Shown here one piece after another: positions 7,580 through 16,191 of a stretch of 64,000 bases of DNA (positions are counted from its first letter, which is position 1; every line of letters begins with the position of its first letter). A program made the position numbers and the translations under genes. Under the pieces are notes generated by a model. It was not told the DNA's origin and did no database searches. It saw only the letters and a program-made list of their open reading frames with translations. Origin of the DNA: Candidatus Epulonipiscium sp. (GTDB lineage: Bacteria > Bacillota_A > Clostridia > Lachnospirales > Cellulosilyticaceae); NCBI GenBank assembly GCA_012841565.1, contig DUUM01000299.1, positions 59,794 through 123,793 on the forward strand. The letters run 5' to 3'.

Positions 7580-8914
7580 CTATTTTATTGCATAATCTGC
7601 AATCGCATTCCCCATAAACTTCACAAATTCCTCTTTGCTTATTTCGTCTTTTGCATATAATTCAAAGATTCCTCCGGTCGTATTCTGAGCAATCCCCTCT
7701 GGCATTTTTGTCCATTCCCATGCATAAGTGTTGCCTTTATCAACATACTTTTTCAAACTAACTGCAAGTGGTGTGTTAGGTTCTACTGTGCAATTTTCAT
7801 ATGGTGAAATCATACCACTCTCTATTACTAAAGTATTTTGTCCTTCTTCCGAAATAGCTAAATCATTTAAAAACGCCTTAGTACCCTCAATGTTTTTCCC
7901 TTTGTTAAAGATTGCCCACCAAGATGGTGAATCTGCTAATACACCTGTGGTTTCTTCTTCTAAGAATGCCAATGGGGCAATACCAGCATTGAATGTTACA
8001 TTATAATCTGGTAATGAAGGATCAATCCAGTTTCCTTGGGTAATGAAAGCTGTTTTTCCTTGTGCCCACAAGGCTAATTGATCATCATAAGTACCTGAAA
8101 TCAAAACTGTAGGATCTGAGTAAGTATATAAAAGTTTTACATAATCTGCAAATTGTCCCATACGTGCTTCATCAATCTTACCTTCTTGTAACATATCAAT
8201 ATAGGTTGTGTCCCCTCTTTCAAGACCAAGTGACAAATAGTAACCAAAGATATGGTTCCCTGTAGACCAAAACATTTGTCCTGATTCTGCCGCTATTGAA
8301 GCAACTGCGTCAATCCCTAATTCTGCCTTCATCCCATCTATCTTTTCAAAAGCTGCCTTATAGGCACTATAATTAGTTAAACTTGATGGATCCACGCCTG
8401 CTTTTTCAAGGATATCTGCATTATATGTAATTCCATATCCTTCAACCGCATAAGGAAAACCTACGATATCTCCATTTTCAGCTTTAAATCCAAAATCAGT
8501 ATTAGCTACCCATTCCTCATTACTTAAATCAAGCATGTGATCTTTCCATGTCTGATAATCACCTTCACCACCAAATACAAATATATCTGGCATATTTCCT
8601 GCTGCAAAATATCCTTTAATGGCACCATTAATATCAACACCACCACCTAAAGATTCTATAATAACTTCCTGTCCTGTTTTTTCTCCATACTGCTTTGCAA
8701 AAGCCTTAAGTTGTTGGTCTACTTCAATCTTCCCATTGACAATACGTATTGCCTCTCCTGCAACTTCTGTACCTTCTTTTGCTTCTGTTTTTGTATCCCC
8801 TTCTTCTGTTGTACTATTTGGAGTACTCACTACTTTAGAACCACTACCGCAACCACCCAATAAAGCAATACTCATTGTACTTGCAACGACTAATGATAAC
8901 AACTTCTTTTTCAT
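7580..8914 (-). CDS. Carbohydrate ABC transporter substrate-binding lipoprotein (SBP_bac_1 type)
   Basis: This is a protein of about 444 residues with a lipoprotein signal (lipobox LLGGC) followed by a Thr/Glu-rich linker. The body has the family-1 sugar-binding pattern, including GYFAAGNMPDIFVFGGEGDY, FPYAVEGYGITYN, GKTAFITQGNW and PSWWAIFN. It binds the sugar outside the membrane and delivers it to the two permeases downstream. Two ATGs are possible. The second (8914) is 7 nt from GGGGGA and is preferred over 8920. It is the first gene of the operon, directly behind a promoter carrying two identical operator-like repeats, with a LacI regulator gene next to it. Confidence 0.92.
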   Translation of the reverse strand: MKKKLLSLVVASTMSIALLGGCGSGSKVVSTPNSTTEEGDTKTEAKEGTEVAGEAIRIVNGKIEVDQQLKAFAKQYGEKTGQEVIIESLGGGVDINGAIKGYFAAGNMPDIFVFGGEGDYQTWKDHMLDLSNEEWVANTDFGFKAENGDIVGFPYAVEGYGITYNADILEKAGVDPSSLTNYSAYKAAFEKIDGMKAELGIDAVASIAAESGQMFWSTGNHIFGYYLSLGLERGDTTYIDMLQEGKIDEARMGQFADYVKLLYTYSDPTVLISGTYDDQLALWAQGKTAFITQGNWIDPSLPDYNVTFNAGIAPLAFLEEETTGVLADSPSWWAIFNKGKNIEGTKAFLNDLAISEEGQNTLVIESGMISPYENCTVEPNTPLAVSLKKYVDKGNTYAWEWTKMPEGIAQNTTGGIFELYAKDEISKEEFVKFMGNAIADYAIK

Positions 8915-8952
8915 TTTCATTCCCCCACTTCATATAGTTTTAATTTTTTGAG

Positions 8953-9008
8953 ACCTTTTGCGCATATTATTTTAAATAACCAAATAACCAAATAACCTTT
9001 TGCGCATA
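8953..9008 (-). promoter_or_regulatory. Two identical LacI-type operator candidates flanking a tandem repeat
   Basis: The 14-bp word ACCTTTTGCGCATA occurs at 8953-8966 and again at 8995-9008. The copies start 42 bp apart, about four helical turns, so two dimers would sit on the same face of the DNA. The core TGCGCA is a palindrome with the central CG expected of LacI-family operators. Between them is a perfect three-copy 8-bp tandem repeat AAATAACC (8974-8997). The repeats lie just downstream of the predicted promoter and upstream of the binding-protein gene. The adjacent LacI-family gene is the obvious candidate regulator. Confidence 0.7.
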
Positions 9009-9026
9009 AGGTAACTGTATAGTAAG

Positions 9027-9055
9027 ATTTTATCATTGATTTGGTAACTTTGCAA
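9027..9055 (-). promoter_or_regulatory. Sigma-A-type promoter of the sugar importer operon
   Basis: On the minus strand a -35 TTGCAA (9050-9055) is separated by 17 bp from a -10 TAAAAT (9027-9032). The transcript would start just before the upstream operator copy, so a bound repressor would block initiation or early elongation. Confidence 0.55.
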
Positions 9056-9153
9056 CTACTATTTCTAAATTTAACCACTTTTTTAGGTGATATGTTGAAT
9101 TGTTTGCTATGATTATATTTTAATAAATATATATGTCTGTTTTTTATTTCATT

Positions 9154-10170
9154 TTAATTGATTATTTTCACTGTATCTCTTATCATCAGTTGAGTGGGAA
9201 GAATAATTTGAGTGTTTTTATGTTCTTCTCCTTGCAGCATCCTAAGTAATACTTTGACTGCAAGTTCACCTTTTTCCGAAATATTTTGATGAACGGTTGT
9301 AAGAGCAGGCCTTACTATTTGAGAATAAGGGCTATCATCAAATCCAACAATGGATATATCCCCTGGAATATCTCGTCCACGATCTCGTAAATAGTTCATA
9401 ACAAGTACAGCATAATAATCTGAGGCACAAACAAGAGCAGTATAGTCTAATGAATAATCGTATAGGGCTCTAAGGCATGCCGATATATGCTGTTTTTCCG
9501 GTGATATTAGAAAAAAGAAATCTTCTTTGTATGAAACCTCTGTTTCTTCCATTGCTTTCTGATAGCCATTAAGCCTTTCATAGTCAACACCAATACAATT
9601 ATCTGCTAAAAAAGCAATTTTTTTATGACCACAGTCTAATAGATATTTAGTTATATCATAGCTCCCTTGAAAATCTTCTAAACCTATATTAACATATTCC
9701 ATAATGTAATTATTAAAATAACTATCTATATAGACCAGAGGTTTTTGAAATTTTTTCTTAATCTGAAGGCAATCGTCTCCTACCATACCCAATAAAATAA
9801 GACCATCTACGTTCCATGTTGAAACATGTTTTATGATTTCTTTAATATCATCAGAAATATAAATCATCATAAAGTATTCGCTTGAGCGTATACTTCTCTC
9901 AATGGCTCCAATTATTTCACTAACATATGGATCTTGAATTGTATTTTCATATTTATCTTTTTTCGCCCTCATGGCTACACCAATAATTTTAGATTTATTT
10001 TGGGCTAGATTTCTAGCTGTCATATTAGGGACATAATCATATTCCTCAATCATCTTTTCTACTTTTTCTATTGTGGCTTTTGAAACCTGACCCGATTTTC
10101 CATGTATAACATTATTAATGGTTGTCGTACTGATCCCCAACATATCAGCCATTTCTTTAATCGTTATCAT
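9154..10170 (-). CDS. LacI-family transcriptional regulator
   Basis: This is a 338-residue protein. The N-terminus ITIKEMADMLGISTTTINNV is a LacI helix-turn-helix, followed by the hinge-helix region VPNMTARNLAQNKSKIIGV and a periplasmic-binding-like effector domain (for example DGLILLGMVG, ALVCASDYYAVLVMNYLRDRG and DISIVGFDDSPYSQIVRPALTTV). It is encoded directly upstream of the sugar importer and very likely represses it through the two direct repeats found there. The inducer is unknown. The AGGAGG site fits the ATG. Confidence 0.93.
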   Translation of the reverse strand: MITIKEMADMLGISTTTINNVIHGKSGQVSKATIEKVEKMIEEYDYVPNMTARNLAQNKSKIIGVAMRAKKDKYENTIQDPYVSEIIGAIERSIRSSEYFMMIYISDDIKEIIKHVSTWNVDGLILLGMVGDDCLQIKKKFQKPLVYIDSYFNNYIMEYVNIGLEDFQGSYDITKYLLDCGHKKIAFLADNCIGVDYERLNGYQKAMEETEVSYKEDFFFLISPEKQHISACLRALYDYSLDYTALVCASDYYAVLVMNYLRDRGRDIPGDISIVGFDDSPYSQIVRPALTTVHQNISEKGELAVKVLLRMLQGEEHKNTQIILPTQLMIRDTVKIIN

Positions 10171-10197
10171 AACCCTAAAACCTCCTACAAGTATATT

Positions 10198-11688
10198 TTA
10201 ATTTAATCCTAGTTTTCCTTTTGATATCTCTATTACTTCAACATCCATAAAATCATTGCCTTTTAAAACAAAGACTTCTTTTCCCTTTCTTAAAACAATC
10301 TCTTCTTTATTATACGCTAGAAAACAGGCTTCATCAACGTCCCATAACTTCGGATTGGCTTTTGCTGTTGCCTGTTCTTTCATTATGTCTATAGACTCGT
10401 TAATCGCTTGTTTTAGGTCTTTTTCTTTAAGCCTATCAAAGTCAGCCCTTGTTAGTCCTCGGTCTATTAATGATTCTTGTAGATCCCCTGATTCATAGGA
10501 GTATTCTAAATAAGGATAATACCATTTTCTTAGATTTTTAACTGCTTCTCCTTTGTATCTTTTAACTAATTCTTGAGCAATACTTTTAGTTAAGGCTTTT
10601 GCGTACTGGGTTTCTATATAGCTGATTTCATCTTTATGTGATCCGCTTGATCTATATTCATATGACCTTGGAAGTAGAATACTGACACTTTGTAATAAGG
10701 TTCCGTCCCCTGTTTCCTCTGATGTTTCTATAAAATCACTTCTAAGTAAAATCCTATATTTCTCCCTATTGGAGGGATTTTTTCCACCTGTTAATTCACT
10801 CATGTTTTGCATACCAATAATACTAATTCCTATGGATATAATAACAGCTGCTGAAATCGCTATTATAAATGTTGATGTTTTATACCTTTTTGAATGTTTG
10901 GAAGGCTTGACAAACATCCTATAAATTTGACCTACTACAAGACCTATAGAAACCGGTAAAAAAGCAAATAGTAGTATCTTGTTTTCAAGAAATATAGCGC
11001 TATAGCAAACATATAGAACAAACAGAATGATCACTATAAAAGCCAGGGCAAAGTTTATTCTCGTGAAGTAAAACTTCCCTTCACTGTATTCTATTTTTCT
11101 GCCTAATTCTATATTGTTTTTATTGGTTTTTAAAAACTTTTTTGTATGCACTAAATGGATTATAGCCAAAATAATTTGCATAGGTAACAGTGGTACAATA
11201 GTTTGATTTAGACCATTTTGCATAAAAAACACACTTGTAGCCATCCCGCCTGATATCATCCAAGTTGTAAATATCAAATAAGGAATTAAGACATAATAAC
11301 CCATCATCTGAGTTTTCGCCATATTTTCTAGTAACTTAAATTCCTCTTCTTCATCTGTATGAATATCTAATGCATCTGAATCCTTTTCTTTATAATATAT
11401 ATGAAGATTATAAGATTTAGTGCAGTAGTTCCACCCTATAGACTCACAAGCACTCTCAAACTCAGCTCCCTCTTCTTTACTCTTTTTGGTAAACGCCGTT
11501 TCTCTTTCGTAGGGTGAGATCGAAAAATCTAGTTCCTGTGGCTTAATTTTTTTAAATATAAACAGACTGCCTACAATAATCTTATTAATTAACCATCCCT
11601 TATTAGCCATGGATTCTAGATATCTTTCCACTGAAGGATAGTTTGTAATGTTTAAATATTTATTTTCTATTTTCAAATTCATCATCAT
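10198..11688 (-). CDS. DUF2812 domain membrane protein
   Basis: This 496-residue protein starts with a soluble DUF2812-like region of about 115 residues (KGWLINKIIVGSLFIFKKI, then YERE and WNYCTKSYNLHIYY), followed by four or more membrane segments between about residues 130 and 300. A C-terminal soluble part has no recognised domain. The 5' end overlaps the padR gene by 29 bp, and three ATGs follow AGGGGG in tandem, so the exact start (11688, 11685 or 11682) is uncertain. DUF2812 proteins are typically encoded with PadR regulators; the function is unknown. Confidence 0.8.
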   Translation of the reverse strand: MMMNLKIENKYLNITNYPSVERYLESMANKGWLINKIIVGSLFIFKKIKPQELDFSISPYERETAFTKKSKEEGAEFESACESIGWNYCTKSYNLHIYYKEKDSDALDIHTDEEEEFKLLENMAKTQMMGYYVLIPYLIFTTWMISGGMATSVFFMQNGLNQTIVPLLPMQIILAIIHLVHTKKFLKTNKNNIELGRKIEYSEGKFYFTRINFALAFIVIILFVLYVCYSAIFLENKILLFAFLPVSIGLVVGQIYRMFVKPSKHSKRYKTSTFIIAISAAVIISIGISIIGMQNMSELTGGKNPSNREKYRILLRSDFIETSEETGDGTLLQSVSILLPRSYEYRSSGSHKDEISYIETQYAKALTKSIAQELVKRYKGEAVKNLRKWYYPYLEYSYESGDLQESLIDRGLTRADFDRLKEKDLKQAINESIDIMKEQATAKANPKLWDVDEACFLAYNKEEIVLRKGKEVFVLKGNDFMDVEVIEISKGKLGLN

Positions 11689-11998
11689 GACCCCCTATTA
11701 CTCTGCTTCCATCTTTTAATAACAACTCAAGTCTTTCCATCTCTTCTCTTACTAGTTGATCACCTACACTTGTAATAATATAAGTTTTTTTATTATCACA
11801 ATCTGCCACCATTTCTATATATTTATCTTCCTCAAATCTTCCTAAAAGGGAATATAATGTTCCTGGTCCAACTTTAACCCTTCCATCTGTAAGCCATTCA
11901 ACATACTGCATAATCTCATACCCATGCCTCTTTTTTTTTAAACTTAGAAGTATATAATACATAGGCTGAGTAAGACTCCTTGCCTTTTGTTTAGCCAT
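11660..11998 (-). CDS. PadR-family transcriptional regulator
   Basis: This is a 112-residue winged-helix protein. The pattern YYILLSLKKKRHGYEIMQYVEWLTDGRVKVGPGTLYSLLGRFEEDKYIE, followed by the wing segment KKTYIITSVG, is characteristic of PadR. It lacks the long C-terminal dimerisation helix of subfamily 1, so it is a short (subfamily 2) member. It is translationally coupled to the DUF2812 gene and probably represses both. A candidate operator is located in the promoter just upstream. Confidence 0.92.
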   Translation of the reverse strand: MAKQKARSLTQPMYYILLSLKKKRHGYEIMQYVEWLTDGRVKVGPGTLYSLLGRFEEDKYIEMVADCDNKKTYIITSVGDQLVREEMERLELLLKDGSRVIGGHDDEFENRK

Positions 11999-12029
11999 GA
12001 TATTCTCTCCTTTATATCACTTGTTACTA

Positions 12030-12085
12030 TATCGACTATCGACATAGTATACTCGAAGTGTATATCGACACCCGATATATGTCAA
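12030..12085 (-). promoter_or_regulatory. padR operon promoter with candidate PadR operator
   Basis: On the minus strand a -35 TTGACA (12080-12085) lies 17 bp from a -10 TACACT (12057-12062). Between them is the inverted repeat ATATCG-5 nt-CGATAT (12062-12078). TATCGAC (plus strand) occurs three times: 12030, 12037 and 12063. An operator between the -35 and -10 fits autorepression by the PadR protein encoded immediately downstream. Confidence 0.55.
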
Positions 12086-12122
12086 GTAGTTTTTTTCTTG
12101 GGTAACTCGGGGGATATGTTGT

Positions 12123-12137
12123 GCCAACCATTGTGGG
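12123..12137. repeat. Solitary right end of the variable-arm palindrome family 2
   Basis: The word GCCAACCATTGTGGGG matches the right terminus GCCAACCATTGCGGGG seen in full elements at 40.3, 44.4 and 48.9 kb. The rest of an element is not recognisable here, so this looks like a remnant. Confidence 0.45.
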
Positions 12138-12165
12138 GAAGATTCTGGGTTAGTAAAGGGCAATT

Positions 12166-12206
12166 AAAAAACGACCTGAAAGATTAAAACCTTTCGGGTC
12201 GTTTTG
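12166..12206 (-). terminator. Intrinsic terminator after the HutP-family gene
   Basis: On the minus strand AAAACGACCCGAAAG pairs with CTTTCAGGTCGTTTT, and the stem is followed by TTTTTTAATT. It lies about 120 bp after the HutP-family stop codon. The A-rich other side could allow function on the plus strand too. Confidence 0.75.
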
Positions 12207-12232
12207 CTTTGTCTGGGTTGCTGGCAAGGGTC

Positions 12233-12275
12233 ATGGGGGACAGTCCCTACCTATGTGGACAGGGACAGTCCCCAT
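12233..12275. repeat. GGGGACAGTCCC-type inverted repeat
   Basis: ATGGGGGACAGTCCCT and AGGGACAGTCCCCAT form an imperfect inverted repeat with a short spacer. Similar G/C-rich words are known to me as dispersed repeats associated with IS200/RAYT-like transposases in Firmicutes, but that link is from memory. No transposase gene is nearby. Confidence 0.45.
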
Positions 12276-12329
12276 TTGTTTGTGTTGCGAAAGCTACTTT
12301 ACCACCCCTGCGATGCCCCATAAGCTCAC

Positions 12330-12755
12330 CTAAGACATCTTTACCTCTCCAATTGACCGATGCCCCAGTCCTATGACAACTTCATTAAGGTGTAGCAGTC
12401 CGATGCTTAGGAAGATACAGACACTGATGTGCTCACCAGATCTTGCTATGCCGATCTTTCCGCCCACACTAAGGCCGTTGGCTTTGGCTGAAACTTGCAT
12501 AATAGCCTCTCTTGTGGCACCTGCTACGGCGCCGTCATGGAGATGGCAATCCTCAATAATGCCACTTCTCTTTGTAGCTACTAATGCCCGTTCAATAATC
12601 TTAGGCACTGAAGAGATTAGATTTCCACCTATATCAACTGCTGCTGCAATAACACCCTCTTCTTTTAGCTCTTTAATTAAGGCAACCTCTTGCTCCCTTG
12701 TTGAAATAGCCATTTGAACTGAATATTTGGCTACATCTACACTATTTTTAACCAT
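12330..12755 (-). CDS. HutP-family RNA-binding regulator
   Basis: This is a 141-residue protein. The C-terminal two thirds, with IIERALVATKRSGII, GAVAGATREAI and HLNEVVIGLGHRSI, match the HutP family. In Bacillus subtilis HutP is a hexameric antiterminator that binds hut mRNA in response to histidine and Mg2+. No hut genes are in this window. By my alignment the Bacillus metal-ligand histidines correspond to Gly75 and Gly79 here, so ligand dependence may differ. It starts at an ATG behind GGAGGAG and is followed by a terminator. The downstream target is unknown. Confidence 0.8.
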   Translation of the reverse strand: MVKNSVDVAKYSVQMAISTREQEVALIKELKEEGVIAAAVDIGGNLISSVPKIIERALVATKRSGIIEDCHLHDGAVAGATREAIMQVSAKANGLSVGGKIGIARSGEHISVCIFLSIGLLHLNEVVIGLGHRSIGEVKMS

Positions 12756-12822
12756 AAGCTTCTCCTCCTCTCACCCAGTTTGTCTGAACTGAGTTTCATT
12801 TTATATTACTTTGAAACGATTT

Positions 12823-13680
12823 TTAGCGCATATCCTTTTCCGTGTAATAGACTAGGCCTATTGCACCTGGTCCTACATGTAAGCCTATAATTGGCCCTAT
12901 ATCTGATATCGTAGGTACTATATTTAGTTTTTCCTGAATAGTAGCTGCTAACTCCTTAGCCTCTTCAAGGGCATTAATATGATGGACACAGACTTCTTTT
13001 AGTCCGTACGCCTTGCCATCTTGTATAAGCCTATCTAACATAACACCTACAGCTTTTGTTTTGGTCCGCGCTTTTTTCAGAACGGTGGTCTCACCATTTT
13101 CCACCGTTAAAATAGGGATAATCTTAAGTAGGGTTCCAATTAACCCACTGGCCCCCCCAATTCTTCCACCCTTAATAAGATATTCTAGGTTATCAGGTAA
13201 AAACATAAACCGACTTCTTCTTATGTTTTCTTCAACTGCTACTTTAACCTCTTGTAACTTTCCACCTGCCCTAGCCAGCCTTGCCCCTACAATTGCAGCA
13301 AAACCTAGCTGCATACAATTTGACTCTGAATCTACAATCTCTATTTTTCCTGCTGGGTACTCTTCTAAAACCATATCTTTAGCAAGATGGCTGTTTGCAT
13401 AAGTTCCGCTCATTTTTGATGATAAAAACACGCACACAAGTTCATCCCCTTCTTCTACCATTGCTTTCATCATTTTGTACATTTCCTCTACAGAAGGTTG
13501 AGACGAAGACGGAATCTCTTTTTTATTGAGTCCACTATAAAAGCTTCTATTGTCTATGTCTATTTCCCTCATACTTTCATATCCTCGAATAACATTTAAG
13601 GAAATAATTTTTATTCCTAATTCTTTTTGAATGTCCTTATGAATGTAACTCGTACTATCTGTTAAAATTTGTACTGCCAC
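12823..13680 (-). CDS. DegV-family fatty-acid-binding protein
   Basis: This 285-residue protein has the DegV start ILTDSTSYI, the SSSQPS segment, the VFLSSKMSGTYANS loop and a C-terminal GPGAIGLVYY. Members bind a single fatty acid and, with FakA, phosphorylate exogenous fatty acids or act as carriers. No FakA gene is adjacent. The start codon is GTG (13680), placed 8 nt after AGGAGG. It is separated from the HutP gene by about 65 bp and from glgX by about 27 bp. Confidence 0.92.
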   Translation of the reverse strand: MAVQILTDSTSYIHKDIQKELGIKIISLNVIRGYESMREIDIDNRSFYSGLNKKEIPSSSQPSVEEMYKMMKAMVEEGDELVCVFLSSKMSGTYANSHLAKDMVLEEYPAGKIEIVDSESNCMQLGFAAIVGARLARAGGKLQEVKVAVEENIRRSRFMFLPDNLEYLIKGGRIGGASGLIGTLLKIIPILTVENGETTVLKKARTKTKAVGVMLDRLIQDGKAYGLKEVCVHHINALEEAKELAATIQEKLNIVPTISDIGPIIGLHVGPGAIGLVYYTEKDMR

Positions 13681-13707
13681 TGTTAGTTCCTCCTATCATT
13701 TTATCTT

Positions 13708-15735
13708 CTAGATACAAACGCATATAATCACACTAAAACATTCCACTTCATACTTACCATCTTTAACTTCTACAGGGTTTTCTAAAAAATCATTTGGCCA
13801 ATCTTTCCCTGTGTCCACAACTCTATACCACTTTCCTTGACTTGTTTCTGGTAATTTAAAAGTCAAGGGCTCTTCATACCCGTTAATTGCAACATATATA
13901 TCTAAATCATCTCTAACGATACCGTTGCAATCTCCATGAAGCATAAAGGCTATTGTACGAGAATAATAAGCCCAATCAGGGTAATCTGGTTCCACGCCAT
14001 GCCACGTTATTTCACCTTTAGCATCTTGGGATAAAAAATGATGACGGCTGAATAAAGGATGCCTTTTTCGAAAATGGGTGATTTTACAAAAATAATTATA
14101 AATATCTTTAAACTGCTCTTTACGTTCCCAATCTACCCAGCTAATGTCATTATCTTGGCAATAGGGGTTATTATTTCCCTTTTGAGTTCTACAAAACTCA
14201 TCTCCCATTACAATCATAGGAACACCTTGGGATATCATTAAAAGTGTTACTGCATTTTTCATTTGTTTTTTTCTCATTTTAATAATCTCTGGGTTTCTTG
14301 TTTCCCCTTCTTCGCCGTAATTGCAACTTATATTATCATTGGTTCCATCTCGGTTATTTTCGCCATTAGCTATATTGTGCTTACTATTGTATGAAAAAAG
14401 ATCCCACAGTGTAAAGCCATCATGAGCGGTTACAAAGTTAATACTATCTAAAGGACCTCTCCCCTCTTTTTTAAACAAATCAGGGCTACCTGTAATTCGC
14501 GTTGCTAAATTTGAAATAATATTGATATCACCATTTAAAAACCGTCTTATAACATCTCTATATTTTCCATTCCATTCTGCAAAACCGGCAGGCATCTCCC
14601 CTAAGTGGTATCCGCCTCCTGCATCCCAACTTTCCGCTATTAACTTGGTGCTTCCCAAAATAGGATCCTGGGCAATATCTCTTAGAAGGGAATACTCCCC
14701 CATCCATTGTCCATTATTATCTCTGCCTAAAATCGAGGCTAAATCAAATCTAAAGCCATCCACGTGCATCTCTGTGACCCAGTAGGTCAAACTATCTATA
14801 ATCAGCTTTTTAACAACCGGATGATTCGTATTGAGGGTATTACCTGTACCTGAATAGTTGGCATAATATTTTCGATCATAAGGGCTTAACATATAGTATA
14901 TTTGATTATCCAGCCCTTTAAAGTTAAGTGTAGGTCCTTTTTCATTTCCTTCTCCTGTATGGTTATAAACAACATCTAGTATAACCTCAAAGCCTTCCCT
15001 ATGGACTGCCTTTACAAAATCCTTAAAATCAACGACCTCATCACCCTGTTTCTTTGCATCTGTATAGTGTTTAGCAACTGCAAAAAAGTTATTAGGGTTA
15101 TATCCCCATACATCATGTAGCCTCGATCCTGTTATAGGATTAAGATTTGTATTACTATCCACATTAAAATCATATATAGGCAAAAGCTCTAGGGTCGTTA
15201 CCCCTAGCTTCTTTAAGTGATCTAATTTTTCAAGAATACCCTTAAAAGTTCCTTTGCATTTGACACCTGATGTTTCTGACTGTGTAAATAATCTTACATG
15301 CATCTCATATATAATGGTCTCTGCCATGGGTATATTCGGCCGGGGGGCATCTTCCCAATCATATTCCCGGTCGTCAATTACAACTGACTTATAATTAAAG
15401 TGTCCAGGCCCCTTTGCCACTGATTTACCATAAGGATCAACAAGCAACTTGGTTCTATCAAACCTATTGCCACTAGCAATATCATATTGCCCATTCATTT
15501 TCCATGCGTAGTAAGAACCGTGCCCCACGTCTTTAATCTTTATATGCCACACATTTCCTGTTTTGTTATAAATCTCATCTAATTCATATTGAAAAATAGG
15601 ATTTGTATCATCACTATTATCATAAATTTGAATCGTTACCTGTGTCGCATTCTTAGAAAACACGCCAAAATTAGTGAAATTATCATCTATTGTTGCACCC
15701 AATATAGGTTTTCCATTATTAAGTGAAAATTTCAT
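13708..15735 (-). CDS. glgX: Glycogen debranching enzyme / isoamylase-type GH13 (GlgX-like)
   Basis: This protein of about 675 residues hydrolyses alpha-1,6 branches in glycogen or limit dextrins. An N-terminal CBM48-like domain precedes the GH13 barrel with the four conserved regions DVVYNH (254-259), GFRFDLAS with nucleophile Asp331, IAESWD with acid Glu368, and VTAHDG (436-441). The frame extends 26 codons further upstream, but the AAGGAG site and the promoter place the start at the ATG at 15735. The upstream extension overlaps the promoter. No other glycogen genes are nearby. Confidence 0.93.
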   Translation of the reverse strand: MKFSLNNGKPILGATIDDNFTNFGVFSKNATQVTIQIYDNSDDTNPIFQYELDEIYNKTGNVWHIKIKDVGHGSYYAWKMNGQYDIASGNRFDRTKLLVDPYGKSVAKGPGHFNYKSVVIDDREYDWEDAPRPNIPMAETIIYEMHVRLFTQSETSGVKCKGTFKGILEKLDHLKKLGVTTLELLPIYDFNVDSNTNLNPITGSRLHDVWGYNPNNFFAVAKHYTDAKKQGDEVVDFKDFVKAVHREGFEVILDVVYNHTGEGNEKGPTLNFKGLDNQIYYMLSPYDRKYYANYSGTGNTLNTNHPVVKKLIIDSLTYWVTEMHVDGFRFDLASILGRDNNGQWMGEYSLLRDIAQDPILGSTKLIAESWDAGGGYHLGEMPAGFAEWNGKYRDVIRRFLNGDINIISNLATRITGSPDLFKKEGRGPLDSINFVTAHDGFTLWDLFSYNSKHNIANGENNRDGTNDNISCNYGEEGETRNPEIIKMRKKQMKNAVTLLMISQGVPMIVMGDEFCRTQKGNNNPYCQDNDISWVDWERKEQFKDIYNYFCKITHFRKRHPLFSRHHFLSQDAKGEITWHGVEPDYPDWAYYSRTIAFMLHGDCNGIVRDDLDIYVAINGYEEPLTFKLPETSQGKWYRVVDTGKDWPNDFLENPVEVKDGKYEVECFSVIICVCI

Positions 15736-15768
15736 TGTCTCAACTCCTTCAGGTTGCTTAGCAACTAT

Positions 15769-15796
15769 ATTATAGTATATTACTATTGTATGTAAA
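15769..15796 (-). promoter_or_regulatory. Predicted glgX promoter
   Basis: On the minus strand -35 TTTACA (15791-15796), 16-bp spacer, -10 TATAAT (15769-15774). A short palindrome GTTGC-TTA-GCAAC (15753-15765) lies at the expected transcript start. Confidence 0.6.
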
Positions 15797-15823
15797 TATA
15801 AAGCTTTTTTCATTATATCCCAC

Positions 15824-15852
15824 TTGAAAATTTTTAAGAGGTGTGTTAAAAT
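15824..15852 (+). promoter_or_regulatory. Predicted promoter of the tyrS T-box transcript
   Basis: -35 TTGAAA (15824-15829), 17-bp spacer, -10 TAAAAT (15847-15852), about 10 bp before the start of the T-box leader. It diverges from the glgX promoter. Confidence 0.6.
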
Positions 15853-15861
15853 AATTTAAAT

Positions 15862-16098
15862 TACAAAGACAATGATAGAGACCTAGTAGATTTTTACTTT
15901 TATTTTAGAGAGTGTGCGTCAGGTGCAAGCACATATAGGGTAAATTATCGAATTACAACTCTTGAGTCTCCAATTTTGGCGGTTTATCCATCCGTTATCA
16001 TGGAAAGAGGCAAGATATAAAACTATTTATATTTTGTGAATTAAGGTGGTACCACGAGTCTTCTCGTCCTTATGAGGATAGAGGAGTTTTTTTGTGCG
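15862..16098 (+). promoter_or_regulatory. T-box leader, tyrosine-specific
   Basis: The leader contains the conserved T-box sequence AAGGTGGTACCACG (16043-16056), followed by a terminator stem (CTCGTCCT/AGGATAGAG) and a run of T residues. Upstream, the probable specifier loop reads GAATTACAACTC, with a UAC tyrosine codon at 15954-15956. Uncharged tRNA-Tyr would stabilise the antiterminator and switch on the tyrosyl-tRNA synthetase gene directly downstream. Confidence 0.9.
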
Positions 16099-16191
16099 CT
16101 AAAATAGAAATTAGTTGGTAATTATTTCATTTTAACACACAAAAAAATCCCTAAAAAGTAATTGCATGTATTTAAAATAAGGAGGATTATC

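Noticed and set aside
15736..15813. N-terminal extension of GlgX to 15813
   Set aside because: The extension overlaps a good promoter, and a well-placed AAGGAG points to the ATG at 15735.
16162..16191. N-terminal extension of TyrS
   Set aside because: No ribosome binding site; AGGAGG precedes the ATG at 16192 and TyrS homologues begin near there.
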